Below are positions 46,728 to 59,821 of a DNA stretch of 64,000 nucleotides, in pieces. Within the stretch, counting starts at the first letter, position 1, and each line of letters starts with the position of its first letter. The DNA comes from Polytrichum commune (lineage: Eukaryota; Streptophyta; Polytrichopsida; Polytrichales; Polytrichaceae): the NCBI GenBank assembly GCA_950295325.1, contig OX485805.1, positions 16,045,501 to 16,109,500 of the forward strand. Reading direction: 5' to 3'. The notes beneath the pieces were generated by a model. The model ran no database searches. It was not told the origin of the DNA and worked only from the letters and a program-made list of their open reading frames with translations. Position numbers and translations under genes: made by a program.

Positions 46728-46902
46728 ACCTCTATAATATGACATTTTGAGGTCAGGAGTGTCTTAGTAACAAAGTTGTATTCAGAATGTTATAATTGTA
46801 TTATAGAAGTAGATTATCCCTAAAAAAGTTTGGTCTACATAATCCGTGTTATTATATCGGGGTTGTTGTATTCTTGAGTGTCATATTAAATGGGTAGGAT
46901 TG
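46728..46902 (-). mobile_element. Pogo-like element fragment, copy C
   Basis: It aligns with 24538-24685 of copy B: CCTCTATAATATGACATTTT at its start, then a GTTGTTGTATT..GAGTGTCATATTAAA end that stops GGATTG followed by TA (46903-46904). It is a terminal fragment, much diverged. Confidence 0.55.
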
Positions 46903-46904
46903 TA

Positions 46905-49557
46905 TCATACACTAATGCAAACTATATCCAAAATCAACAATATAAGTCTCATTGTCATACATTTGGAGGCTCTCAAAGCTCGGATAACGGTATCTAGGGT
47001 ATATATATTCATAACAAACATTGAATCGTCATGCTTCTAGGGTTTTGGTTGGATGTGAATCATACATATTGTTGGTTTTAGGTGACGTGTTGGTTCCACT
47101 TTTGGGTATGGGTACGAGTATGTGTATTTTAGCATTTACTTCCCAAGCCTATGGAAGGGTTGTCTTCACTGCTTAGTGTTGGTCATGGAATTCTTACGGA
47201 TAAGTTTGAGGTGAGAATGGGATTTACCTGTAGGATCTTGAAACATGCGAGATGAGCTATTTTGAGGAGAATAATAGGCATGGATAATTTTATGTATTCT
47301 TAGATTATGACAATGGAAGGAAGGGATGCACTAAAAAATGCCATGTTTATCCCCCGGAAAAATATCTTTGATCACTCAAGTGAGTAGAATGCTTGTGTGA
47401 TCCACTAGGTGGGAAAAAGTCAATAGCTGAGCACCTCCACAAATTTTCATGCCAAAATGTGCAAATCACAATGGGCTAGCCACCTTTCATTTGGAGTATG
47501 TAACTTGTCCCATATTTCTAACCACATATATGCAAAGAAGTCCTTGATAAATTTAGAGTGTCCAAATATTAAATTGGACAACCCATGTGAGCACAAAAGC
47601 CATTTTACATGAACATACAAAATAAATTAGTTTTACCAATATAAAGATCATTGATGTTCATGCAAAGTTTGCAATGGAGTGGCAACTATTGATTGGAATC
47701 AACACCAACACATAAGCTCCCAACACAAGGACAACATGACCACATCCCACTTTGACATTTCTTTCTACAATCTAATCATCTCCAGATGACAAATCTCATA
47801 TGTCTATGAGTAGATATCCATGTTAGATTGATGTTTATAGTTAGTTTAATTGCGAATGAATGAACAAGGTGGGGTTAATGTAGGAAAGAAATCATTTATA
47901 AACCCAACATGGGATGCAAGGGAAGTTAGAGGATAATAAGTGTCCAAGTCAACACATGAAACTTAAGTTTTTATGAGGAATATAAGTAAGTCAAATGAGT
48001 GATTATGCCCCAACTGTCCCACAAAGGCTTGTACTTTTATACTAAAAGTCACATGTCAGCCTCATGTGTGTGTAGAGAACATGTGTGCCACGTTAGGTAG
48101 CTTTAGATTACCACAATATATGATTCTTCGTTAACCACCATGTGTCCTTTGTCTAGTTCTTTGTTTGCCACCCGGTGATTGCACAACAATTGATGTAGAT
48201 TGATGAAAAGATCGTGTGGCCCACAATACATTATACTTCTCATGGAGCTTCAAGTGGGTATGTAGAAGAGTCCATACCAAAGTTTTTTCTATGTTTTTCC
48301 TATGTCCCCCTCCCCCCCCCCTTTTCTTGTAGATGGGTTGGCATCATTACACAAGTAATAGTATACAATTTGAACACGCTTTGTGGTTATGATTTTGATT
48401 TAGTTGTTAAAGAAAAAAAATATGACTATCACAATCAATGTCATATAAATTTGAAAACTCCCATACATGATCTACTATATATATATATATATATATAGGT
48501 GATATCAAATTGATTGTGGCCATTCCGACCCTACATGTTCACAAAATATATCAATTTCTCCATACTCTAGATGATGCTTTAGATTTTAAATGGATATTGA
48601 TGAATAATGTCAATAGCAAGTACAACACGTTGGTGTCAAAGTGTTGATTTTGAAAGTGGCACATGGAAGTTCTAACATATATAAAAGACACATGATTTTC
48701 CTTCTTCTTTTCTTTCAAATTTTGGATCAATTTGCACCTAGCACGCAAACACCATGCAATATTTATTTGCCAAGACAAGTGAAAGGTGTCCATGTCATTG
48801 GGAAGTTATGTTGAATCATGTGTAGCATCATTATTTGATTGTTTGATTGTTTTCTATTAATTTCATGAGGCCATGACATTTTCTCTAGATTGAAGGGAGT
48901 TCATTCATTATTGACAATCACAATCTAGTCACCTTATACCTCTAAGATCATACAAAACTCAACCAACAATACACCTTCACCTTTACAATCCCCCATCTCT
49001 ACAACTTTTAGCCTTTCAAGATTAAGCTCCTTTTCCAACAACTACATTCACTACAATGAAGAGGCTAAAAAGGTTGGGCATTGTAGAAGAAAGTCCTTGG
49101 CTCCAAACTGAAGAGGTCAACAATCCAATGGAAAGGATTGTTGATTTTGTGTATTTACAAATAGATAAGCATTGGAGATAAGAGGAGCATATTGAGTGAT
49201 ACGGGAATGGTGAGGTAGTGATGGGACTAATGATGTCTAGTGAAGAGTAGCTAGTTTATAGGGTCCACCTCAATTCCAAACATGGTCCACACTTATTTTG
49301 AGACCACACTAATTGAAACAAGTATTGTGTTTGGTTTGTCATTGCATTACATTTTGTGATCTTCTCACTACTTTTTGAGAACCTTTACATGTCTCATCTG
49401 CCCATTTCAGGCTTCAAGACATCATAAAAGGGCATTCATGATGTCAAAAGCCCAACACCACCATCACCATTGTGAAGATATGCGATGTTTAGTTGATGAT
49501 GTCAAAAGACACCCTATTTTAGTTTAATTGAATAATATATTACATCGTACCAATTGA
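46905..49557. other. No supported gene
   Basis: AT-rich. It contains a run of about 10 C near 48308-48320 and a (TA)12 tract at about 48474-48497. Frames such as 48214-48498 have no domain. Confidence 0.35.
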
Positions 49558-49576
49558 ATATATATATATATATATT
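49558..49576. repeat. (TA)n microsatellite left of the CENP-B-type element
   Basis: Alternating TA run. A matching TG/TA run lies at about 50216-50242 beyond the element, so the element probably inserted into one microsatellite and split it. Confidence 0.8.
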
Positions 49577-49581
49577 GTGTT

Positions 49582-50209
49582 CTCCCACTTAAGTACACAC
49601 CCATTTAAGTACGCATCCCAGTTAAGTGCACAAATTTTTTGACAAAAAAAAAGGCTTCATACTATATTATTTGAACATGTCATGCATAGTCATTTGCCAT
49701 GAATACATGAATTTTTTAGAGTTGAAATTTAAAATTAGTTTGTTAATGTTCCACTGAAATGTCTCAATTGATCGTCGCAGTTCGTCATACATTTGTTTAG
49801 CTTCCATTTGAGCATTCAAGCAAAGGAATCGGTCCTCAATGTCGAGGGCATTGTTGTGTAGAGCTTCAAAGCCTTTGAAGTCGGTAGCACTTTCATATTC
49901 AACAAATGTCTCGATAAGTTGGATTTCGTTGCAGTATGTTCTCCCGATTATCCCCGACTTTCCGGATAGCGCCTTCAATGACTTCATGCTCTTGCCCCAG
50001 TGCCCGCTTGCTTGGCGCATTCGGTTTGCTCAACTTTGTAATGATTTCACATTGTTCGGCTTCAGTCAAGCGAGTTGCCTCATGTTTCATCCGTTTCGTG
50101 TTGCAATTCATTGAATTAGAAGGTCTAGAAAGCAATATAAGTAAAGTACGCACCTACCAACTAAGTGCGAACCAATGGCTCAAGTTCAAAGTGCGTAGTT
50201 AAGCGGAAG
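49582..50209 (-). mobile_element. Second pogo/Tigger-type element with CENP-B-like HTH, internally deleted
   Basis: Ends are inverted repeats: left CTCCCACTTAAGTACACACC, right (inverted) CTTCCGCTTAACTACGCAC. On the minus strand the first ORF (50153-49899) contains LTEAEQCEIITKL then GAIRKVGDNRENILQR, a psq/CENP-B N-terminal helix-turn-helix as in pogo/Tigger transposases. The second ORF (50020-49667, another frame) is a helical C-terminal region (ALHNNALDIEDRFLCLNAQM, RRSIETFQWNINKL) ending in QMTMHDMF, similar to tail motifs of Tigger-like proteins. The DDE catalytic core is missing, so this is a deletion derivative with a frameshift near 49930. AT/TG microsatellite lies on both sides. The family differs from copies A-C, as its ends are unlike theirs. 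Confidence 0.65.
49899..50153 (-). pseudogene. CENP-B/pogo-type helix-turn-helix remnant
   Basis: An 84-codon frame. Residues about 28-75 match the CENP-B N-terminal DNA-binding fold of pogo-like transposases: a first helix RLTEAEQCEIITKL, a turn with Ser/Lys, and the recognition-helix end AIRKVGDNRENI where relatives read I-kI-kNre-I. The protein then breaks into another frame. In the complete enzyme this domain binds the terminal repeats. No second DNA-binding half and no DDE_1 domain follow, so it cannot transpose itself. Confidence 0.6.
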
Positions 50210-52594
50210 ATTAGTGTGTGTGTGTATATATATATATATATGTGAATGAAACCTAAAATATGAAGACATTTAAACATATACAAATGACCAAGATTTAAAG
50301 CACATACAATGTATATCCGGTCACTAATAGTGCATAAAACTGTATTTACATTTCTTGCTCATAAGAAATAATGGTAAATATAGTTTGAATGCCCTACAAG
50401 CCCAAGAGACTTTGCACCCTTCTATGACACGTGAAAACATATATGAGTGCATAAGAGAGGGTTTTATTAGGATAGGGTTGTACAATATGTATACTTAGCA
50501 TGTACGTAATGTAAAAGTAAAAGATATTTCCAGATGGGAAGTCTTACGAGGCTATTCTAAAATTGTAATAGTTAGGTACAGATTCAAGAAAATCATTTCA
50601 AAGACTAGGGAATCTAGACGACAAGTGCATGAAAAAAACTTGGACACAATGGCTTCAACGGAAAATTTAACTAGACATTTGTGGATGAGTGTTGGTTGGT
50701 GTCTAGTGTTGGGGTCAGATATAGATATTATATCTATATCCACGTACCTAAGGGTAGGAGAGATCCTTCCCACACATCCGATGGTATTTAAAGTGTTTTG
50801 GGAACAAATGGACTTACAAATTAAGTGATCAGTTGATGGCAAACTTAGACATTGTTATTGCATTGGTGTACATGACACATAGCTATGAACTTCATCCAAA
50901 CAATGGAAAGTCTTGAATGGCTTTAGAATTGGAAATTAGATTTCAAACATTATACACATAAAGGAAATAATTTTCCCTTCTACACTATTATGATATATAT
51001 ATCTTATTGTCTTTTCTTTATTGAATTTGTTTTTTTGTGTACATATCATGGGCTTGTTTCTCTCACTACAAATTCTTTGTATATAAGGGATTTTAAGAGG
51101 ACTATTATGGACGTCCATGTTTCCATATACCGAAGAGGGGACACCCCCTAGGTGTACACCAAATGAAAATCAAATCAAATCAAATACTTGTCCAAAGCTT
51201 ATACAATGGTTGTAGGTTACATGCTATGTAGACATGTGATGGTAGCTTAAAAACTTTAGATTTGGGTAAGCTTCTAATTTAAAGATGCACAATGGAACAC
51301 TAGAACTTCATTCTAAAAGTTTCCAAATAACATTTTTATTTTTGATGCTTGAAAACATTCGACTGCCAATCTACCAATTATTTCAACAATTGGACCTTTG
51401 GAGCATTCTTTGTAAATGACACCAACGTAGTGTTTGGCACAATTATACTCCGCCCCCCTGCCCCCCTCACCCCCTCTTTTGAAAATTCAAGTAGAGGCAC
51501 TTGATTTATCATTGCCATGGTGGCACTCATGTTGGTTGCTTTAAGATTTCTTTACCATGTTGGTTCTTCAAGTGTCTGTGTCCCTAATTGAGGTTGAAGT
51601 GATCCATGAAGGGAGGGCTAGATGATCATGGCCCTTCCCTTCCCAACGGGCTAGATATTTTAAACACAATTTTTGCAAAAATACAGGAGTAAAAGGGTTG
51701 GGGGAGGATGGCCATTCAAGCTAGCATGCCAAACAACAAAACAAATCTACTCTCTCATCCATTACCCTCTCTACTCCACATGAAAATTCTTGGCCAATGA
51801 GATGTTGGAAAACAATGGTGAAATCTTTGTTGATGTCAACAAGCTCTCTTTTTCTTCTTCTTCTTGAACGACCAACACATGGAAGTGTGCCCTTACTTAG
51901 TCTTGAGTCTCTTGCTCCTTGGCTGCACTTGGGCGTTGGCATAGTGTTATGTTTGTTCCTTCCAGCAATAGAACTCCATTTGCATCCAAACTAATCAATC
52001 AAAATCATATAGAAAATATCAATCTTTGTTTATATCCTCCCCTAGCGACAGTGGTTGCATGGGAAAAGTGTACAAGGCTGCAAGGTTTATGTAGAATTGG
52101 TATACACATGCCTCCAAATATCTGACTAACTTCACCATAAACAATGCCAAATATTGGAAGCAAGTGATCACACGCTCACATTTTGGAGAGCACAAATCCA
52201 TGTCTTTCTTGCAAATATGCATATGAAAAGAAAGAATACAGAGTTGCGGAAGCAAACAGTTTCTTGAATGAAGAGATGATGATGAGCACATGCATTACGG
52301 AAAGTACCAAGTCCATGGTGGCTCACATAAGTTAGACATCATGTGGACCGCGCACTTTGTGATCCGGGGATACAAGGAGAAGCGTACACCTTTGATTCTA
52401 ATGAGGAGGTGTACTTGAGGGAATCACTCATTCCTCACATATCAAGTCAAGGTTTATGTTTTGAAAAACAATACATTAATATTTCTAACTCTCTCTCTAA
52501 CTCGTCTATGATTTCCCCCACACAAACCTCCAACACACACACACAAAGGTGTGCTCGTATGTCTCAATATGCATTAACCAAATTTTGGTGACAA
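50210..52594. other. No supported gene
   Basis: AT-rich, with short frames only. A C-rich tract (CCCCCCTGCCCCCCTCACCC) lies near 51450. Confidence 0.35.
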
Positions 52595-53330
52595 AATTTG
52601 TGTTATAATAGAGTTACGCATATGTTTTGGTATCAAATTTTGGATGAGTTGGTTAAAACATAAGTTTGATAGCTTATGCATAAAGTCACCTAAGTATTTT
52701 TAAGACTCCAATCACCATGTTGAAAAAGTTGTGTCAGGCTATTGAAAACCAACTTTCTAAATTGATATGTACAATCAGGTTGCCCACACTACTATATCAA
52801 CATTCAACACTATTTCGAATATTTACAACCACAATATCAAAATAATCTAATTATATTTTTTTGGTAGTTGTTTTAGGGATGAGTAAATAAAATCTAAGTT
52901 TGTGTAATATATATTTCACCTAGTGTAATTTCCATGGGTAAAGCAGCAACCTATTCACAAAAGCAATCTAATTGCACATATGACTCATGAGTGCAACATG
53001 TCATATTAGAATGAATGGGTCAACCTAGCCTTTGCAAGGCTAATCTAAGATTGAGGGTGACAAGTCACATGGACAACTCTATTTTTCACCCTAATTTTTC
53101 TCAAAAAGTTTTACTGAACTTCAAAATAGGGTCCAACAAAATATGAGCTAATGAGTTTTTTTCAAAGAATTTCCTCAAAGAATGATTAAGCATGCAGTTT
53201 TGTCATTCCACGAGGGACTTTATGCATAACTCTACTATAAAAGGATGCCCAACTACATTTCCACCCAAAAACTACATGTTAAAAAAACTTAATATCAAGG
53301 ATGTCACATTAGCATTCGTCACGTCGTATC
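52595..53330. mobile_element. Possible pogo/mariner-like MITE
   Basis: TTATAATAGAGTTACGCATA near 52594 pairs with the inverse of TATGCATAACTCTACTATAA near 53221. Beyond the right arm, AATATCAAGGATGTCACATTAG echoes the end of pogo copy B (AATATCAAGGGTGTCGTATTA). Borders and target duplication are unresolved. Confidence 0.35.
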
Positions 53331-53439
53331 ACGTCTTGTGATGGTGACATCACACTGGACCTAAAAACGTCATGTCCACGGAGGGGGGGGGGGAGAGAGA
53401 ATCATGTACCTCGGAAAAAAGTGTGCAACTAATGGTGGG

Positions 53440-53520
53440 AAATTGACTGGCAGCCAAGTTCACTACTAGTGAGCAATCGATTAGCAGCCAAGTTGATTAC
53501 TAACAAGCAATTGACTAATG
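53440..53520. repeat. Two-copy tandem repeat of about 37-41 bp
   Basis: GGCAGCCAAGTTCACTACTA..GAGCAATCGA is followed by AGCAGCCAAGTTGATTACTA..AAGCAATTGA. Similar words (AAGTTGATTG, GAGCAATCAA) recur diverged near 54100-54160. Confidence 0.65.
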
Positions 53521-54314
53521 AAATACCGGAAGATTTCACCGGGATTACTTATGCACTAAGCGCCATAACACTAAGGACTTTATAGAAATTCAAACACCAT
53601 TCATTATCATTCTCAACTCTTAACCTTTCCATAGAAATCACTTACATACTCAGGCCAACATTGTACAAAATACAATTCTCATAATCTCTTCACTAACTTT
53701 ATTACGCTAAACATAGTCCACACTACAACATGTTCGCGTCTCTCACTCCACTCTCACCACAAATGAACTCACTATCTCCCCCTTTATTCATCTTGCCTCC
53801 AAGAACTGGCCCATGTGCATGAGGTCCAAGAACAAGGAGTGTTTCAAGAAGACTACTCACTCACCTAACCACCAATGAACCATTGCTTGATCATGCCTAT
53901 AGTATGGGCATTTCGCCATGGCTTCTTGAGGCTCAAACGATCTACTAGTAATCTACTACCTATAAAATTTTCATGCATGACACTACTCACTAACATTTGG
54001 CTTCTAAACTAGACAACTAGTTAAGAGCAGTCACCCTAGTGTGTCATATGCTTAAGAGTAGTCGCCTTGGTGTGTCAACCGTTAATGACCAGTCGTCGGC
54101 CCAAGTTGATTGTGGCCAATGCAATCGATAAAGTAGGCGACTACTCATGAGCAATCAATTTGTGGATTGCATGTCCACCCAAAGACATGTGGCGTCCATG
54201 GGTTGGGTGGGGAGAGCCTGAGAGGTCACATCCAATAAACGCCTACCATTTTCATTAGCCATTAACATAATCTCTACCTCTAAGGCTCTAAGCCTCAAAC
54301 GCTGCAAAACCCTC
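53521..54314. other. No supported gene
   Basis: Non-coding, CA-rich. GAGCAGTCACC / GAGTAGTCGCC repeats lie near 54025-54065. Confidence 0.35.
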
Positions 54315-54528
54315 AATAACTAGCAATACAACTAGAAACATTATAACAAACACATTACAACAGAGTAGAAGCAACACAACCATAATCATTACAACGGAGT
54401 CATTACAACACGGTAGAAGCAACACAACCAAAAACCTTACAACAGAATCATTAGAACAAAGCAAAAGTAACACAACTAGAGGTATGACAACATAAACATT
54501 ACAACAGCACAGAAGCAACACAACCTTG
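54315..54528 (-). repeat. 48-bp minisatellite in register with codons (16-residue repeat)
   Basis: GCAACACAAC-type anchors at 54371, 54419, 54467 and 54515 give an exact 48-bp period. On the minus strand the frame 54533-54288 therefore reads as 16-residue hydrophobic repeats (VVLLLLCCNVFVIMFL and variants such as VVLLLPCCNDSVVMIM). All four copies keep the frame and contain no stop, but no start context, promoter or homologue supports a real protein. Confidence 0.85.
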
Positions 54529-54741
54529 ATCAATTAACATGCAAAACATGGAACTGCAGCCGATTGTGGCTTTCATTCCAACAATCATATGTCCATGCAA
54601 TTCACTCCAGCAACCACGTATGTGTACCACAGTTCTTCAACATGGTTTACAAACCCTTTCATTCAACATTAATGGGGTTTTCAAGCATTTTTGTTCAACA
54701 TTCATTTTTCTAGCATCCTAGAAACTTTGTGCCTCTACCTA

Positions 54742-54745
<4 letters not shown>

Positions 54746-54799
<54 letters not shown>
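54746..54799. repeat. (GA)27 microsatellite
   Basis: Uninterrupted GA dinucleotide run. Confidence 0.95.
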
Positions 54800-54802
<3 letters not shown>

Positions 54803-57800
54803 TAACCTTCCAACCACCCCCTTCCAACTACAAAGCTTTACCAACCATAAATCAAGTTGTTTCTAACGGTCAGGATATACAACCAATTTCACTTTAGATA
54901 TCATTCTCTAAACCCCTAAATCCAACGATCTTCGTTAGCTGCCCTTTTGATCCAACAATCTTAATCTGATCAACGGTTTCATCCGCATATGCTCGTCATC
55001 CGCTCGACGCCTTCATCTGCATACGTTTTCATCCGCTCGACATCGTGCCAGATCTTCATGTATTGCTTAATCGTCTTAACAATGCTAATTGATTGATATT
55101 AATCTAACTTTTAACAACTTACTTCATTTTTTACTAGACCGTAAACCTTATCCCAACCTACGAGCAGTTTGGGTGGCTCACAACCACCCCACCTCAAGTG
55201 TGAGATTGGAACCTAGCATGCCTAGCATACTTTGCTTATTGATCAAAAAGGATCAAGAGGAGTTGGAAGATTGGGAACAGGGTCAAACCCTTGTCAATTT
55301 TGGATTGGATTTTAGTGGCAATAAGACGTGGATACCACTGTGTTTGTAAACATGTTTAAATATATTTTTGAAGATAAGTATACAACATTATTAAACACGA
55401 TGCGAGAGCAAAGTTGGATGATGAGAGATGACAAGCCGGAAGGTTTCAAAGGTTGTTTAAACAACCTAGAAAAAAAGAAAAAAAGAAAAAATAATAAAAA
55501 TAATCGAATATGGGATTGGCTAATCCTTTGGGTTGTAACCAAACTTACTTTGTTCAAAAGGTAGCATGCCATTCATCCAATTGTCCATGCACACTCATGC
55601 AAGTGAGAAATTTACAAGGCGTCAGGGTCATGCACTAAGAATGGGAAGCCAAAGGTGAAATCTTCACAACACCATCATAGACTGGTAAGTACTTGACAAT
55701 GTGGATGACATCCAATGGAAATTTATTAGGTATTTTTTGAAAGATCAAATGGCCAATGGAATGAAGAAGTTGATTGAGGAAATCATTCAATACTCAATGG
55801 ATGGACCAAAATTTACAGAGGATCAAAATCTCATATTTTTTTACTCTTGAGTTGAAGAATAAGGCCCAAAATGGAGTTTTCAACCTCAATAAATTGGTTG
55901 ATAATGTATTCCCACCCCCCCCCCCAAAGCAGGTGAGATGGTGACCCCTCTAGTGGTGAAAATGCAAGAGTTGCTTATGTGGTGTGAATCCCAAGCCAAA
56001 AGGTTTTCCAAGATGACCAATGAAACAATTCCTTGGAAGGAACATAAGTTGGAGAAGTGATTAAGGACACCAAAGACCACCAATCTACATGCAACTCATA
56101 TCCAAGCTAGTGTCAAGGCATTGGTTTGAAAGAACTCAAATCATGGATTTATCAAGTTTTGCTTGATCAATAGTGAGACCAAATGCAGGCTATACACTAT
56201 GGTAGAACATGCAAACTCTATGAGAAACTCTACGAGGTCTATGACTAAATGATAACATCACATTTATGGGTCCAACCGAATTGCAACAATGGGACCATGT
56301 GGAAAGGTTCCAAAAGAAGAGGGTAAAGTTATTGTGGGTTTCAATATGGCTCATGTTGGAATTGCACGATGTGCAACACAACAATCTTCCCATAGACAAC
56401 ATTATGCTTCATTGGGAGTCGGACTCTCTCGACCTATTGCAAACGCACAATCACTCTTCCCTCATAAGGTTATCGCCTTTCTTGAATTCTAATGATTTTG
56501 TACCTTTAATTAACTAACTTGCTCCCATTTGTTTTCCAAGGCTATTCTTCTAAAGGCAATTTCTCCTCATTCCCTCTCACAAGTAGAGTGGATTCATTCG
56601 TTGGCATATTACCAACAACCTTTCCCATGATATATTGGATTTCTCAATGTCTCATGTTCATTCTCTTTTTCTCTTAGCTCATCACCAAACTTCACTCATT
56701 CAAATAGATTCACTCTTGGTTCTTACAACCCTTAACCACTCACTAGCCTAATTGGCTTGTTTATTTTTCACTGACCATTGTGTTTGTCACATCTCTATGC
56801 GTCACAACATTACTCATAAGTTATCCCGACAAACTTTCCTCTTCAACTTCTTCACTCAATCCTTCTAATCCTTGGCCTATTGCTAGAGTTTTCTTTACTT
56901 ATGCTCAGCTTGGATTAGCACAATCTCATATTAACTCACTCATACTCTTGACTATTGATGGGTCTATACTTGTGCTTATAGCCCTCGCTCACATACATCC
57001 CATATTCAAATGTCAAATAGGTCTAAAGTTTAGGTTCGTCCAACTAGCCACATCAACGGCTTAGTCACTTGTTCTTCAACATCAAATTTTACTTAATCCA
57101 AGAAATTGAATTACTCGTTTCTCATAAGTCTATTGCCTTATCAACGTAATGTCTATCAACCCAATCTCAATCACTGAACATCGGTGATTCCCACGCCTAT
57201 AACTTTCTATGAGAATATGCTTGATTATGCACATGAAAATAGCATACATTTTGTAGGGCAACCTCCCTCTTGTAGAGATGACGATGATTGAGGCTTGTAA
57301 CTACCTCTAAGCAACAATAGCCTTCACAATCCATTTTGGATGATAAGTTAACAACCGATTGTTGAATGAAGAGAAGAAGGAATCGTAAATTGTATGCTTT
57401 GACCACGCTATAGCTGAAAAACATGACATACAATAATTCATATTCCAGTGACAAAATCCCATATATATGTTCACCTTTGCAAAGTGAAAATATGTTGAGC
57501 ATTGTTCATATTGCAATGGTGAGCCAATATAAATGGGAAATGATTCATAGAATATTTTGAACACTAGGGATGCAACGCCCTGGTAATGAGTGATGTTATG
57601 CCCGTCTTATACAAGTGTCCTTTAAAAATAAAGAAATAAAGAAACAAAGAAATCCCCCCCTCCAAAAAAGAGAAATCTCATGTGAGTTCACAAGCAGTCT
57701 CAAAGGAAAGCCTCTTTGTGTTCAATATTCACTACTTCAAGCACCATTCTAAGACACAAAAACGTTGCAGACAGTGCATATTTTGCCAAGCAACTCAACA

Positions 57801-59750
57801 GTCAAGATGCCTTCCCTAGAGAGGAGTTAGAGAGTTGTAAGAGGACACTATCTACTTCGCCATCCTATTACACAAAATGGAAATGTATTACCAAATCTCT
57901 TTGTGGTGGATAGGATTTTAGAAGTCTATTTTCAGCAGAGGTGGGAGTTTACAAAGATGGGCCCTTGTCCAACTACGTTCTACACTTAATATCCCAATTA
58001 GTGTTTGTTACTATTTAGAGATTCATAGTGCAATAATGTCTTATTCATGAGTTCACTTTTTTCTAACAAAAGTTCAATAGGTTGTTCAAACATTATCAAT
58101 TATAAGCGATTTTGTTTGGTAAACTACTACATTCTCGTTAAATAGTTATAGCATTGCGCAATTCTCAATACCAACATTCAACTTTGGGTTAATTAATGTA
58201 GCGTTTCCAAAGAAAATGGGCACCTGCGAAAAAAACTTTCTCAAAACAAACATGTGACAAAAGAAACATGAAACTAATGTGGAAAGGTAGGGGACTACAA
58301 GTGTAGAAGGTGGGCATGATGGGGAAAAAAGAGAGGGAGGTGGCATGCATGGAGCTAAGGCAGTGATATGGCATGGGCAAAAGAACAAAGTAGGACAATT
58401 AAAGTTTTGTTTCTTTAAATTCATTTTTCGTAAAGTGCTCCCATGGAGGCATGGTGGTGGGTCATGGGGGGCTTATGAGCATGGGCATGGGCATACATGC
58501 ATATGGCGGATACACACGGGCATGTGCATATGGTTGCATGGGTGCATGGATGTGTCATGTTGAGTTCATCTAGGATATCAATTCATATGCGTGGGTGCAA
58601 CATTCCGGGACAGCACATGTCCAAGCTAGTCCATTACATACAAAAAAAAAACAAAAAAAAGCAAAATGGTCTCAAATAACACGGATCCAAACAATTGCTC
58701 TCTTAAATTGACATGCCCAATATGTATACAAGCATGTTGTTTGAGACCATGTTTTCTATTTCATTTATGGTGAGATTACAGTATATAGCTCAAGCACATG
58801 CATAATGGGATAAAACTTCTACATTCATGTAGTGTGGCTCACATTATACACCTTCATGGAATAAAATAGTGTACAACCCCATACCCACTTCCTTCCTTTA
58901 GGTCGGAAGTCTCCAAATGCACATTATTTCAATCCAACATCATTATCGTAACCTACAATGTGGACCTATAATGTTATACACTCTGAATTGGTACTACATG
59001 TGTGCCTACATGATCATCTCAGATTTTAGCATCAAAATCAGATCTATAGTGTGACCCACAATATTTATCATCATCAGTGTAGTATAGATGATTCATTTTG
59101 CTTTTACCCTCTTGCTTGCAAGCCCGTGAAAACCAGCAAGAGAAAATGTATTGCATGCAAGCATGCCTCTCATTCATTCATTCAACAACAACAACGCCAT
59201 GTAATAGGATGTAAAATGATGGTTATATATTGAAGGTGATTTGACATCCGAATAGTTTCAAAAACCCCAAATTAGTCGAGCGAATCTTTATTAGGATGAA
59301 GTAGCCACAAACCTATAATGTGCAAGTTTTGAAGACAGATGGATGACTAGAGGCACGCTCAGTGTGTGCAACAATTGTCATTTGCATTGAAAGCATTCCA
59401 AGCAGACCACCAACTTAGGGTCACTTCAAACATGTGCCAAGAGCCGTGACCTTGTAATGGTGAGGACCCTTGACTCTCATCCAAAGGCCGTACCATGGGT
59501 GTTGGGAAAGCCATTTTATGTAGTCTTTGGCCCTCAAGCATAGTGTGAAGTGAGAATGAACCATGTTGCGGGACCATTGCATATTTTGTTGGCGGAAAAA
59601 GAGGGGAGGATTTGGTTTAATATAATATGTCTCCAAGTTTATCAATTTAAGATAACTACCTGGTGGTGTTTGTCTATCCTGGATACTGTCTTGGAATCTG
59701 CCATGCAGTCTGTCTTGAAATTTGTCCTGCTGGAAAAAATATAAAAAAGT
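54800..59750. other. Five-kilobase stretch without a supported gene
   Basis: Short frames only. Around 55620-56260 the plus strand reads like a fragmented protein (pieces such as KKLIEEIIQYSMDGPKF and KELKSWIYQVLL), possibly a decayed transposon gene, but no domain is recognisable. Homopolymers of C occur near 55914 and 57653. Confidence 0.3.
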
Positions 59751-59821
59751 CATGGTCTCCCGGAATTTGCGTCAAGCCCATCTCTTGGAGGTGGGTCTGA
59801 CGCAAATTCCGGTAGACCATG
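59751..59821. repeat. Long hairpin: 30-bp arms, 11-base loop
   Basis: 59751-59780 (CATGGTCTCCCGGAATTTGC...) pairs with 59792-59821 at 27 of 30 positions around the loop TCTCTTGGAGG. Transcribed, it would form a near-perfect stem of small-RNA-precursor size. No transposon end or gene is seen around it. Confidence 0.9.

Noticed and set aside
54691-54897. ORF containing an Arg-Glu repeat
   Set aside because: It is the translation of the (GA)27 microsatellite.
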